Assembly: GCA_963681505.1 (NCBI GenBank)
Contig: OY811972.1
Location: forward strand, 15,605,110-15,669,109
Direction of reading: 5' to 3'
Origin: Eunapius fragilis
Taxonomy: Eukaryota; Porifera; Demospongiae; Spongillida; Spongillidae
Length of the DNA: 64,000 nucleotides
This document shows, in pieces, positions 33,718 through 44,739 of the stretch. How positions within the stretch are numbered: the first letter of the stretch is position 1; each line of letters starts with the position of its first letter. The notes under the pieces were generated by a model, which worked only from the letters and a program-made list of their open reading frames with translations, was not told the DNA's origin and did not search any database. The position numbers and the translations under genes are program-made.

Positions 33718-33994
33718 CAGTCGTCAGTCTGGAAGTAACACTATCGCATGGCACAATAAGCTTAGAGGGTGTTTTGCCAATATGTGCTCCAAAGCCTGCC
33801 TCTCTCTCCTCAAAACTGGAGAAAGGACCAGGCCTAGACTTCTCTAGGCCGGCTGCATGATGTGATGCAGGAAGGTGCCAAACTGGTCGCCCTCCCACCC
33901 TGCAGCATTTGACCGAGAAGTCATCCTGATGTTCTGGAAGTGAGTTTGGCTTCGGGCAACTATGTAGAATGTGGAGAGGTTGGAACTGAAGCAT
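33718..33994 (-). CDS. Unrecognised ORF
   Basis: A 94-codon frame with protein-like composition (VKCCRVGGRPVWHLPASHHAAGLEKSRPGPFSSFEEREAGFGAHIG). No homologue recognised. It may be a single exon or part of an unknown element. Confidence 0.25.
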
Positions 33995-34737
33995 GTCAAA
34001 AATGATGAGATGTGTTCAACTGCATGAGGTTGGGTAGTTCCACTGGTTCTTGAAATCTATGGTGGTTGTGGATGCGAAGCACAAGAATGCTTCTCCTGAC
34101 TGAGCAAGAGGTTTGCCATGCAAATGGCACTGTCTCAAAATGAGGCACTGAGCCAAATGTATTGCCCGCTGGGTGTCATACTAACGAGGACCATTCTGCT
34201 GAGATATCCCCATATTCCCTTTCACGAATGTTAATGATGTTTTTATTAGATCAATCCACACATACTATTAATAATCATTATTGAAAGGATATGCGGCACA
34301 TGCACGGATAAAACAAGTCTGCAAATTACCTAAAACCCACCGAGGCTCGCCCTCTGTGAATGCTGATACCTTGAACGGGAGAGCAAAGTTCAAGCATCAA
34401 AGCGAACTAAGCCGCTGGTAGATAATTAATTGCGCGTTTTTTTGTTTGTTTGTTTGCTGTTGTAAATGCTCTAATTATTGATGGTGCATATAAAAATTTG
34501 GTAAGAGCCGGGTCTTCAATCGCGTGATTTAATGCAATTCATATGTGTTACATGACATTAATATTCATTTAAGGAGTTCGTTTTGTGCACATCTGTTGGG
34601 TCTTTTGAAATTCTTAACATAGACATATAATGATTTCAGTACCCTCTGTTAAATAAACGCGGGTCCATTATAGGGAACAAGACAATTTAGTGACGTAATT
34701 ACACCAACGCCAGGGCGGGGCTAATATAATTTCTAAC
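33995..34737. other. Upstream region of the hydroxybutyrate dehydrogenase gene
   Basis: About 740 bases without a gene. The sequence just before the start codon includes AGGGCGGGGCTAATATAATTTC (34714-34736), with a GC-box-like GGGCGGGGC about 24 bases upstream of the ATG. No clear TATA box is placed. Confidence 0.4.
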
Positions 34738-35941
34738 ATGAGTCAGGCTCGTGTTGCGCTTGTGACGGGGTCCACTAGCGGAATAGGGCGGGACATAGCC
34801 CTAACGCTATCTGGAAACGGATACGATGTAGTCGTAAACGGGTTCGGTACTCCCGCGGAGATAGAGCAGGTGGTGAAGGATTGCAAGGAAAAGGGCGCGA
34901 AAAAGGTCGAATACCACGGTGCAGACCTCACGGACGTAAAGCAGATCGTCCAAATGTTCGAATTTGTGCGGGAGAAGTTTTGTCGAGGCCCCGACGTACT
35001 GGTGAACAATGCGGGTACGTAAGCTGTGTACGTAGCCCATATGGTATCCCTGACCTCCTCCTCCCCAGGTATACAGCACGTCGCGCCTCTGGAGGACTAC
35101 CCTGTCCACATGTGGGACAAAATGGTGGCCATAAACCTAACTGCTCCCTTCCACACCACTCGCCTGGCCGTGAAGGAGATGAAGGAGAGAGGTGAGCCCC
35201 TTCTAATTGGAGCACCCCCCCCCCCCCCCCCCTCCAAATTATCACGATTATTATTGTATGCCTGGTTGCTCATCACTTCATAACAACACTGCATTCTAAT
35301 TAAAGCCACCTAGTCACCGTGAACACTATCTTTGGTAGGTTGGGGGAGGATCATCAACATTGCCTCTGTCCATGGACTGATAGCATCTGCCAACAAGGTT
35401 CCCTACACCTCCACAAAGCATGGTCTGGTTGGAATGACCAAGGTGGGCGTGTGTATGCTTTAAGGTATTACTCCAATCACAATTTGTAGCAAACTGTACA
35501 TATATCTTTGGTCGCTATGTACTGGCCACCAATGGCATTGGAAATATCTTTATTATACAGGCTGTTGCCTTGGAGATGGCTGGAAGTGGTGTGACCTGCA
35601 ATGTCATTTGTCCCGGATTTGTCCTAACGCCATGTAAGTGTATGGCCTGGGGACCATTCCACTCTGGTGTACGTGTGTGTGTGTGTGTGCTTGTACAGTG
35701 TTAGTGCCACAAGTTGAGGACATTATGAAAAGAGATGGTGTCAGCTTTGATGAAGCTAAGGTAAGGAACTAAACGCCTCTTCCTTCTTGAGTTCCTTCCC
35801 CTCCCTCCTTTCCCCCTCTCTCTCCCTCTCCCGCCTTCCCCCCTTCCCTCCCCCTCCTTCCTTCCCTTTATCCTTCCCCCAGGTCAAACTTCTGGGTCCG
35901 AAACAACCTTCTAAGGAATTTGTCCTTACCCATCAGGTTAG

Positions 35942-36002
<61 letters not shown>

Positions 36003-39000
36003 TGGTATGATGTGTGTGTGTGTGGTGTGTGTGTGTGTGGTATGATGTGTGTGTGTGTATGTGTGATGCATTGGCCCAAGTGATGGAACAACTAAATTAA
36101 AAAAACAGAACTATCGCTGAAGGATTCCTGTATTGAACGTTGCAATTTTGGCACAAAGCTAATGTAAGACCATAGAGAACTGATGTTGTATGAAGTATGA
36201 AAATAGGAAGCCGTTAAAGTTATAGAGGTTTTTATACATCTGGTATCATTTTCTTGAAGACAATGGGAAATGGGACAGTGTACAGTAAACTGGCCCATAT
36301 TGGGTTAGAATTTTGTCACTGTAAAAATTGCTTGTTACAGGTACATAGATCAATATATCTCTGCAACTGTACAATGCTGCTTTCTTTTCAAATCTTCTAC
36401 ATGTGTCCCCACGCCATATTTTACTGATCTAAATATCTCTCTGTTGTGAGTATACAAAGTTGGCCTACCTGTTGGGTTAGAATTCCACGTATCTCCAGGT
36501 ACGAGTGTCATAAGCTTATCGAATTTGATATGTGTACAGAGGAGTCCTGTAGCTGTTTAATTGTTCAGATCGTTGACTATCTGTTAAGGGAATATTGCAG
36601 TCCAAATGTAGTGAATGATATCATGGTCGATTTGTGCCAATTGATTTTAAGCAATCATATCCCATTCAATGTACTGGTGGTATGTCCACTCATCAATGGC
36701 GCAAATTGAGCGGGAAAATGTTCACTTTCTTTACACAGCAATGTCTGCGTAAAGGATAGCATTCAACAATGGGGAGGCATGTGTGGTGTTATTATATACA
36801 GGCCACAATGGGGAGGCATGTGTGGTGTTATTATATACAGGCAACAATGGGGAGGCATGTGTGGTGTTATTATATACAGGCTGCCCATGAATGAACGCAA
36901 CGCTCTTGAACAGGTAGTGGTTTTAGTTTGACAGGTACAAAAAAAGAAATCCAATTTTAAAATTGATATTTAACACACGGTTTACGACAGATGCGGGGAA
37001 ATATTGGGGAATATATAATATTCATAATTCCCTCTATAGATTTTTTTCTAAGCTAAACATGTTTCCAATCATTATAGATGAAATTGGAAAAGTAAAGAAT
37101 CAGCAGGCATATACAATTGTCGTATTGTAACCTTTAAAAGCCAGCTCATTATAGTTTTAACGAAGTGCTTCAGCATTCAAGGTACAGTTCCAATATACAC
37201 TATAGCCTATACTTAATAAATGGATGCAAAAGCGAATGTTTTAAGAAACAATTTTATACACCGAAAACCAATACAGTGGTATAAGTAGTGCGATCGACCA
37301 GGAATTGCACAGAAAAACAAAGGGCACCTGGCGCAGCATGTTTGCGGAATTGTCCAACAATACGAGCCTGTATAAAACTCCATAGGGCAGTTGCAAATAC
37401 GTACAGAGTTTTAAATAGGAAATACATGTACTGCAAGAATAATCATACAAACCACTAGGAGGGAATTATTAATCAAGATTTCCCGTGTCTCATAAACTGC
37501 GTGTTAAAAAAACTTTACATCTTTTTGTGTTTATATGAAAATTAATTAGTACTATGTTGGTCCGATGCTGCAGGATTGATATCGAGGCTAAAGCCAATAA
37601 GGCCCTATAAGACCCTAGCCAATAAGACCCTAGCCAATAAGACCCTACACAGTGGTTTAAAACCATAGGTGACCAGGACATTTTCAAATTACTGTATACA
37701 AATAAAACCAAATTGTTTGTGTAGTTGCATACAATAAGGTAGTGAAATATTAATTAACTAAAATCAAGATAACAAAATCAAATTTTAATTGGAGTTACTC
37801 GCAGCACTCTGAGTGAGGTTCTGAATATCGATTTTTCTTGCGAGTCAGTTTGGTCCCAGGCTACTCTGCCAGTCTGTTTTGGTGGTATTGGGGTTCGTAG
37901 AGCTTCTCAGCTTGCACCGTCTGCCTTCTTGGCCTCCGCTGCTGGTTCCTACAACCTCATCAACCAAATTTTGCCTGCCCGGTTTTCTGACATTCCATAC
38001 ACAGCTGTTGATGCTGCTGTTACTCAGTGGAGAGAGGGTCACAACTATCCACCTCCTGTCTCTCCTTCATCTTCCAGACAAAAGGCATGGGGTCTCCCTC
38101 ATGTGGAAGAGACATATGATCAGCTCCTGCATGGTGCCTCTGACTGCAGGTCTCGTGCCAGGTTACAGGTTGCAGCCACTAAAGAGTCTGGGGCCTGGTT
38201 GCATGCCCTCCCTGTCTCTTCCCTAGGCCTGCGAATGGATGATCACACAACCAGGATAGCTGTTGGTCTTCGTCTGGGTACGCCACTTTGTCAACCCCAC
38301 ATCTGCCACCACTGTGGAGGTCATGTTGATGCCCTCGCTACTCATGGGCTCAGCTGCATTAAAAGTCAGGGTCGTTTTTCAAGGCATGTTGCTATCAATG
38401 CCATTATACATAGGTCACTGGCAGCAATAAACGTACCATCAACACTTGAGCCCATTGGCCTATACAGATCAGATGGCAAGCGACCTGATGGTTGTTCCAT
38501 TGCCCCATGGAAGTCTGGCCAGTGTCTTGTTTGGGACTTTACTTGTGTGGACACCTTTGCAGCCTCATACATGTCTGATGCCACAAGGGAAGCTAGAGCT
38601 GTAGCCACAGCTGCTGAAGCCAGGAAGAAGGAGAAATATGCTCTGCTGTCCAAATCCCACCATTTTGTCCCAGTAGCAATAGAGACCTCAGGTGCCCTTG
38701 GCCTTGATGCTCTCAGTTTGCTCACGGATATCAGCAGGCGCCAACAGAGCATCACTCATGACCACCAGTCTCTCCCTTTCCTTCTGCAAAGAGTGTCCAT
38801 TGCACTCCAGCAGGGCAATGCTGCCTCTGTAATGGGCACCACAAGTAGTGTGTAATTTATATAGAGTGTGTAATTAATATAGTGCATGCCTCTGTAATGT
38901 TTGGAAGTAGCGTTGTATCGCCCATGTATATACCATGTGATTGAACCTATTTCATAGTTTTAGAGCACATAAAAAAAAAAATTAAAAAAAAATTAGGTTT

Positions 39001-40739
39001 AAATAGTTAATCTAAACATAATATTGATTGATATTGAAATAATCGTTACAAACTACTTAATTAAAATCAAACCAATAAAATCAGGGTTCTGTGAACTTAT
39101 ATAATTAAGGACCAATTGCAATTGATGTAGAAGTCTCTTCATCTTGAATCAGCTCAACCTCAGATTCAGCTATCTGCTCAACTACAGTTTCAGCTATCTG
39201 CGCAACTTCAGGGTTAATGATAGTTGATATAAAGTGTTCTTCAATGGTTTGGCAACCAATACATGAATGATGTCTCCTTGGGCAAGATCGAATGCTGTGA
39301 TCTCCATTACCATCCGACCACTTAATGGCATTATGATGACTCCTGACCGATTGGGTCAGATTTAATCCATAGTCGTGACAGTATATCCGATAAGTTAGCA
39401 TACTGTGTTGTTTTTCTAGCTAGATTTTCCCAGTAGTGTCGCAAATTCTTTGTATTATCTTAGCATCAGCTTTGAAAACCTTAACATAAGTTTCGTAAAC
39501 ATCTACGTTGGTTAAGCATCTTTTTTCCGCCATAACAAAAGCTCGCACGTTCGGCACGAATCAGAACAAATAACACGACACGCAAAGGATAAATAAAATG
39601 GCTCGCTTGAAAAATGTACGAAAGCGGCACCTGCATATCATTATATATAAGCATGAATGTGCATGATGATACAAAAGAACAAAAGTGCCCATGCATGCAA
39701 CACCCTCATTTCTAACAAAGAAGGCGTGGGTGAGTTATAAGGCTCATTAAAACTTTAGTTTGCGTAGTAGTTGTGATAGTCCCCAGCCTCTTAATTGTGG
39801 CTATTAATTAGCCTTATTAAAATTTTACCTCGTCTGTATCATTTGGTTCAGAAGTGTTTTGTTTGATAGGTTTCAGAATTGGCAAGATTCGGCGAGTGTT
39901 ATACTAAGGGCCAATCATAGGTGAAAGTATTTAAACACACAACCAAGTATATAGCGTTCTAGCTTTGTTGAGCAATGAATGTAAAAAGGTTTGGGAAATA
40001 AAATGGCGTCGTTTTGGACCACAAATAAACTAATATCTTTAGCTCAATTCATGAGGATGTCATAAATCAAGTATCATTGAAATGCTAATAAAAAGCTCTG
40101 TGTAATCATTCCTGTGTACTTGAATTTGTACTGTCGCATACATAACTAGCTCATGCTTTTTATGTTAGATTTCCAAATGGCATGATTAATGCATTCCCTT
40201 CTCACGGCTCTTTACAATTCTTACAGTTTTATGATACTGTAGGGTATTACACAACAGTTTTTCCAATTCAAATAAAAAATCCTTTCCTACTATTATCATG
40301 CATGATGTCCTGGTCTTAAACCGCTGTGCCCTAGTCTAGGTGCCACGCCATAACATCGGCTACCCAGGTGCAAAGCCGATATTAATTAATGTAAACATAG
40401 TTGCAGAGACCAAGTAGTTAGTTTTAATCCTATCAAAAGTTATTCCCATTCAGAAGGCGTTCCCCTGTATGGAAGTGATACATGATATGATATGATTGGG
40501 TACATTTTGGTATCCGTGGCAATGTTGATTCTGTGACATGTAGGCCGTATATGGTGAGATCGCACTGTACTGCTACATGTAAATATTCTCTTCTGATCAT
40601 CATAGCAACCAGATCCCTTTCCACACACCCCTCCCACACCTCCCAGATCTCATCCATGGTGCTCTATTTGTGTGGGGATGATGCTAAACAGATCACAGGG
40701 TCTTCGCTGACCATCGATGGAGGCTGGACTGCTCAGTGA
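34738..40739 (+). CDS. Bacterial-type 3-hydroxybutyrate dehydrogenase, complete 7-exon gene
   Basis: Predicted 261-aa short-chain dehydrogenase, likely NAD-dependent D-3-hydroxybutyrate dehydrogenase (acetoacetate/3-hydroxybutyrate, ketone-body metabolism). Exons: 34738-35014, 35069-35191, 35339-35442, 35561-35633, 35699-35760, 35883-35936 and 40647-40739, all GT-AG with matching phases. The Rossmann motif TGSTSGIG is at residues 10-17, NNAG at 90-93, the catalytic Ser at 143 (NIASVHG), and Tyr156/Lys160 (YTSTK). The family wording NGFG, NNAGIQHVAPLEDYP, SVHGLIASANKVPY, EKQPS-like PKQPSKEFV and the ending SLTIDGGWTAQ follow bacterial enzymes (usually 260 aa) more closely than the membrane-bound mitochondrial BDH1. 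The first five introns are 54-147 bases, but the last is 4.7 kb and has swallowed a LINE relic and several repeats. No targeting peptide is seen, so a cytosolic enzyme is likely. Confidence 0.93.
35941..36060. repeat. (GT)n microsatellite at a 5' splice site
   Basis: TG repeats, with GGTATGATG interruptions, begin within a few bases of the exon-6 donor (CATCAG|GTTAGCATGTGTG) of the dehydrogenase gene. Confidence 0.95.
36766..36882. repeat. 39-bp tandem repeat, three copies
   Basis: Near-identical units of ACAATGGGGAGGCATGTGTG plus GTGTTATTATATACAGGC, in the last intron of the dehydrogenase gene. Confidence 0.93.
37597..37650. repeat. 18-bp tandem repeat (AATAAGACCCTAGCC)
   Basis: Three to four short copies of CCAATAAGACCCTAG in the last intron of the dehydrogenase gene. 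Confidence 0.85.
37800..38996 (+). mobile_element. 5'-truncated non-LTR retroelement with restriction-like endonuclease region
   Basis: An open frame of about 340 codons ending at 38855. It starts with GGIGVRRASQLAPSAFLAS, wording found after the RT of such elements. Then come a CCHC-like cluster (CHHC, H 10 residues later, C 4 later), RHVAIN, and KRPDG followed 15 residues later by WDFTCVDT. The order zinc cluster, RH..N, (K/R)PD and a spaced Asp is that of R2-like restriction-like endonucleases. The C-terminus has QRVSIALQQGNAASVMGT. A-rich runs near 38969-38996 look like the element's tail. It lies in the sense orientation within the last intron of the dehydrogenase gene. The coding frame of this fragment is uninterrupted. 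Confidence 0.78.
39105..39533 (-). CDS. Hypothetical small protein with acidic tail
   Basis: A minus-strand frame of about 140 codons from ATG at 39533 (MAEKRCLTNVDVYETYVKVF) to a stop at 39105, with one in-frame interruption. The middle has a Cys/His-rich piece (SCPRRHHSCIGCQTIEEHF). The end repeats an acidic theme (IAETVVEQIAESEVELIQDEE). Composition and the clean start suggest a former gene, perhaps part of a transposable element in the intron. The family is not recognised. Confidence 0.35.
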
Positions 40740-41349
40740 CCACGTCCACCACGTACACACGCCCTGAGACCAATTAAGAGTGTGTGTGTCCAAAGATTTG
40801 GAAATTTTGTACTTGTATTGAAATATTATATTATATTATTGAAATTAACGAACACACCACAGCCATCTTCTCCAGTCCTGCCTGCCTAGTAGCCCCTCAA
40901 ACACAAAGTGGATGCTCATAGGCTAGTCGTGCCCAAATCAGTTAATGCAGATGCAAACAGACGTATAAACATTCTAGTGCCCATACCCCTGATAAAGGTC
41001 CAGGGCTTATTGTAAAGGTCAGGTCTTTGACTTCGCTCCTCGCATTATTATGCCAATGGTGAGCTCAAAGGGTTGTGTGGGCGTTACAGTGTTGACAACA
41101 TAATACACAACTACTGGTGGTATACGGATAAAACCTAACTATCGAATAACTCTTGCATGTAATATGCATGTTTGTGCGCTAATCCATATCATGTCCATAT
41201 TAACCCAACATATCACCAAGTTGTTTACTTTGCCATAACACATTACAAGGTTCTTGTTCCTGTGCTTATTAGTATACATGGTGTATCCAAGTTTACACTG
41301 TACATGTACTCTCATTTGATTATTACTTATACAAGTACATTCTCTAATA
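40740..41349. other. Gene-less interval after the dehydrogenase gene
   Basis: AT-rich sequence with no recognised gene. The polyadenylation signal is not obvious, although AAATATTATATTATATTATTG near 40822 is AT-rich. Confidence 0.5.
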
Positions 41350-41592
41350 CGAGAGTTGTTGGGATGTAGGATTGACCAATGGTGGTGTAAAAATTAAAGC
41401 ACAGAAACTAGAGTTGACAGAAATTTTAAAATAGGCCTATATTTAGCCATTACTCAAGCATGCACTGTAATATTATGAGTGTGTTAAATATAGGCCCGTT
41501 ACAATTTTCCAGTAAAATTTCTGTCAACACTTGATTTCGTGCTTTTTACACCACCATTGCATGGTCAATCCTACATCCCAACAACTCTATCG
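41350..41592. mobile_element. Fold-back (MITE-like) element
   Basis: About 80 bases at each end are inverted copies: GAGAGTTGTTGGGATGTAGG followed by ATTGACC..ATGGTGGTGTAAAAA..GTTGACAGAAATTTTA, and its reverse complement ending CCTACATCCCAACAACTCTA. The intervening ~85 bases are AT-rich. It lies exactly at the start of the 185-bp satellite array. Confidence 0.85.
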
Positions 41593-44500
41593 TTTGAGAA
41601 TGCAACTTTTTCTCATAGAGATGTATGGGCGGAAACCACTAATCTATTCGCTTCGTAAAGCCACACTAAAGGATCCATACATAAGGAGGCACTATTTAGA
41701 GAAAGAGGACACCTTACTTGTACCTCTAGCTCATCCATACAGAATCCTACTCCACTTGGTTGCCATATCAACATCTTGGAAGTAAGATAGTCGATTTTTT
41801 CCCATAGAGATGTATGGGTGGGAAACACTAATCCAATCGCTTCGTAAAGCCACACTAAAGTATCCATACATAAGGACCGAGGCACAATTTAGAGAAAGAG
41901 GACACCTTACTCGTACCTTTCATCCATAAAGAATCCTACTCCACTAGCTACTGGGTTGCCATATCAACACCACGGTAGTAAGATAGTCAATTATTTCGCA
42001 TAGAGATGTATGGGCGGGACAAACTAATCCATTCGCTTCGTAAAGCCACACTAAAGAATCTATAGATAAGAAGGCACTAATAAGAGAAAGGAGACATCTT
42101 ACTGGTATCTCTCGTCCATAAAGAATCCTACTCCACATGGTTGCCATATCAACACCTTGGTTGTAAGATATTTTCCCCATAGAGATGTATCGGCGGAAAC
42201 CATTAATCAAATCGCTTCGTAAAGCCACACAAAATGATCCATACATAAAGAGACACTATTTAGAGAAAGAGGAAACCTTACTCGCACCTCTAAACCATAA
42301 AGAATTTTATTCCACTTGCTTGCCATATCAACACCTTGGTAGTAAGATAGTCAATTATTTCCAATAGAGAGAACCACTAATCTATTCGCTTCGTATAGCC
42401 ACACTAAAGGATCTAAAGATAAGGAGGCACTATTCAGAGAAAGAGGACACCTTACTGGTATCTCTCATCCATAAAGAATCCTACTCCACCTGGTTGCCAT
42501 ATCAACACCTTGGTAGTAAGATAGTCAATTTTTTCCCATAGAGATGTACGGGTGGGAACCACTAATCTATTCGCTTCGTATAGCCCCACTATAGGGTCTA
42601 TGGATAAGGAGGCACTATTTATCGATAGAGGACACCTTACTCGTACATCACATCCGTAATTATTCCTTCTCCTTATGGTTGCCATATCAACACCTTGGTA
42701 GTAAGATAGTCAATTTTTCCCGTAGAGATGAATGGACGGGAACCACTAATCTATCCACATTGTATAGCCACACTAAAGGGTCTATGGATAAGGAAGCATT
42801 ATTTAGAGAAAGAGGACACCTAACTGGTACCTCTCATCCATAAACAATCCTACTCCACTTGGTTGCCATATCAATACCTTGGTAATAAGATAGTCAATTC
42901 TTTCCCATAGAAATGTATGGGCGGGAACCACTAATCTATTCGCTTCGTATAGCCACACTAAAGGGTCTATACATAAGGAGGCGATATTTAGAGAATGAAG
43001 ACACCGTACTTGTATCTCTCATCCATAAAGATTGCTACTCCACTTGGTTGCCAAATCAACACCTTGGTAGTAAGATAGTCAATTTTTTCCCATAGAGATG
43101 TATGGGCGGGAACCACAGATCTATCCACATCGTATACTATAGCCACACTAAAGGGTCTACAGATAAGGAGGCATTATTTAGAGAAAGAGGGCACTTAGCT
43201 GGAACCTCTCTCATCCACAAATAATACTACTCCAATTGGTTGCCATATCAACATCTTGGTAATAAGATAGTCAATTCTTTCCCATAGAAATGTATGGGCG
43301 GGAACCACTAATCTATTCGCTTCGTAAAGCCACACTAAAGGGTCTATACATAAGGAGGCACTATTCAGATAAAGAGGACACCTTGCTGGTATCTCTAATC
43401 CATAGAGTATCCTACTCCACTTGGTTGCCATATCATTACCGTGGTAGTAAGATAGTCAATTTTTTCCCATAGAAATGCATGGGCTGGAACCACGAATCTA
43501 TTCGCCTCGTATAGCCACACTAAAGGATCAATAGATAAGGAGGCACTATTCAGAGAAAGAGGACACCTTCCTCGTACCTCTCATCCATAAATTATCCTAC
43601 TCCACTTGGTTTCCATATCATCATGCACCCTGGTAGTAAAATAGTGAATTTTTTCCCATAGAGTTGTAGGGGCGGGAACCACTAATCTATTTGCTTCGTA
43701 TAGCCACACTAAAGGGTCTTTAGATAAGGCTTCACTATTTAGAGAAAGAGGACACCTCACTCGTACCTCTCATCCATAAACATTGCTACTCCACTTGGTT
43801 GCCATATCAACACCTTAGTTGTAAAGTAGTCTATTGTTTCTTATAGAGATGTATGGGCGGGAACCACTAATCGATTCGCTTCGTATAGCCACACTAAAGG
43901 ATCTATAGATAAGGAGGCACTACTTATCGATAGAGGACACTATACACGTACCTCTCATCCATAAAGATTGCTACTCCACTAGGTTGCCATATCAACACCG
44001 TGGTAATAAGATAGTCAATTTTTTCCAATAACGATGTATGGGCGGGAACCACTAATCTATTCGCTTCGTAAAGCCACACTAAGTGATCGATCGCGATAGA
44101 TAAGGAGGCACTATTCAGAGAAAGAGGCCAACTTGCTGGTACCTCTCATCCATAAAGATTGCTATTCCACTAAGTTACCATATCAACATCTTGGTAGTAG
44201 TAAGATGGTCAATTTTTTCCCATAGAGATATATGGGCGGGAACCACTAATATAATCGCTTCGTATAGCCACACTAAAGGGTCTATAGATAAGGAGGCACT
44301 ATTAAGAGAAACAAGACACCTTACTTGTACCTCTAATCCATAAAGATTGCAACTCCACTTGGTTGCCATATCAACCGGGACCTTGGTAGTAAGATAGTCA
44401 TTTTTTCCCCATAGAGATGTATAGGAGGGAAACACTAATGTATCCACATCGTATAGCCACACTAAAGGATCTATAGATAAGGAGTCACTATTGATCGATA

Positions 44501-44735
44501 GAGGACACCTAACTCGTACCTCTCATCCATAAAAACTGCTACTCCACTTGGTTGCCAAATCAACATCTTTGGTAGTAAGATAGTCAATTTTTCCCATAGA
44601 GATGTATGGGCGGGAACCACTAATCTATCCACATCGTATAGCCACACTAAAGGGTCTATAGATAAGGAAGCATTATTTAGAGAAAAAGGACACCTAACTG
44701 GCACCTCTCATCCATAAACAGTCCTACTCATTAGA
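41593..44735 (+). repeat. ~185-bp satellite array
   Basis: About 17 tandem monomers of 179-196 bp, judged from the spacing of GATGTATGGGCGGGAACC (for example 41621, 41810, 42006, 42185, 42728, 42913, 43098, 43290, 43474). Consensus phrases in order: CATAGAGATGTATGGGCGGG, CTTCGTATAGCCACACTAAA, GATAAGGAGGCACTATTTAG, AGGACACCTTACTCGTACCT, CTACTCCACTTGGTTGCCAT, GGTAGTAAGATAGTCAATTT. Monomers differ noticeably from one another. Short open frames here are artefacts. Confidence 0.95.
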
Positions 44736-44739
44736 AAAC

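Noticed and set aside
34743-35245. Antisense frames over the first exons of the dehydrogenase gene
   Set aside because: Shadows of a well-supported plus-strand gene; no independent signature.
38366-38755. 129-codon minus-strand frame
   Set aside because: Antisense shadow of the LINE endonuclease frame.
41531-44704. 60-100-codon frames such as MYGREPLIYSLRKATLKG
   Set aside because: Repeated in step with the 185-bp satellite; not genes.
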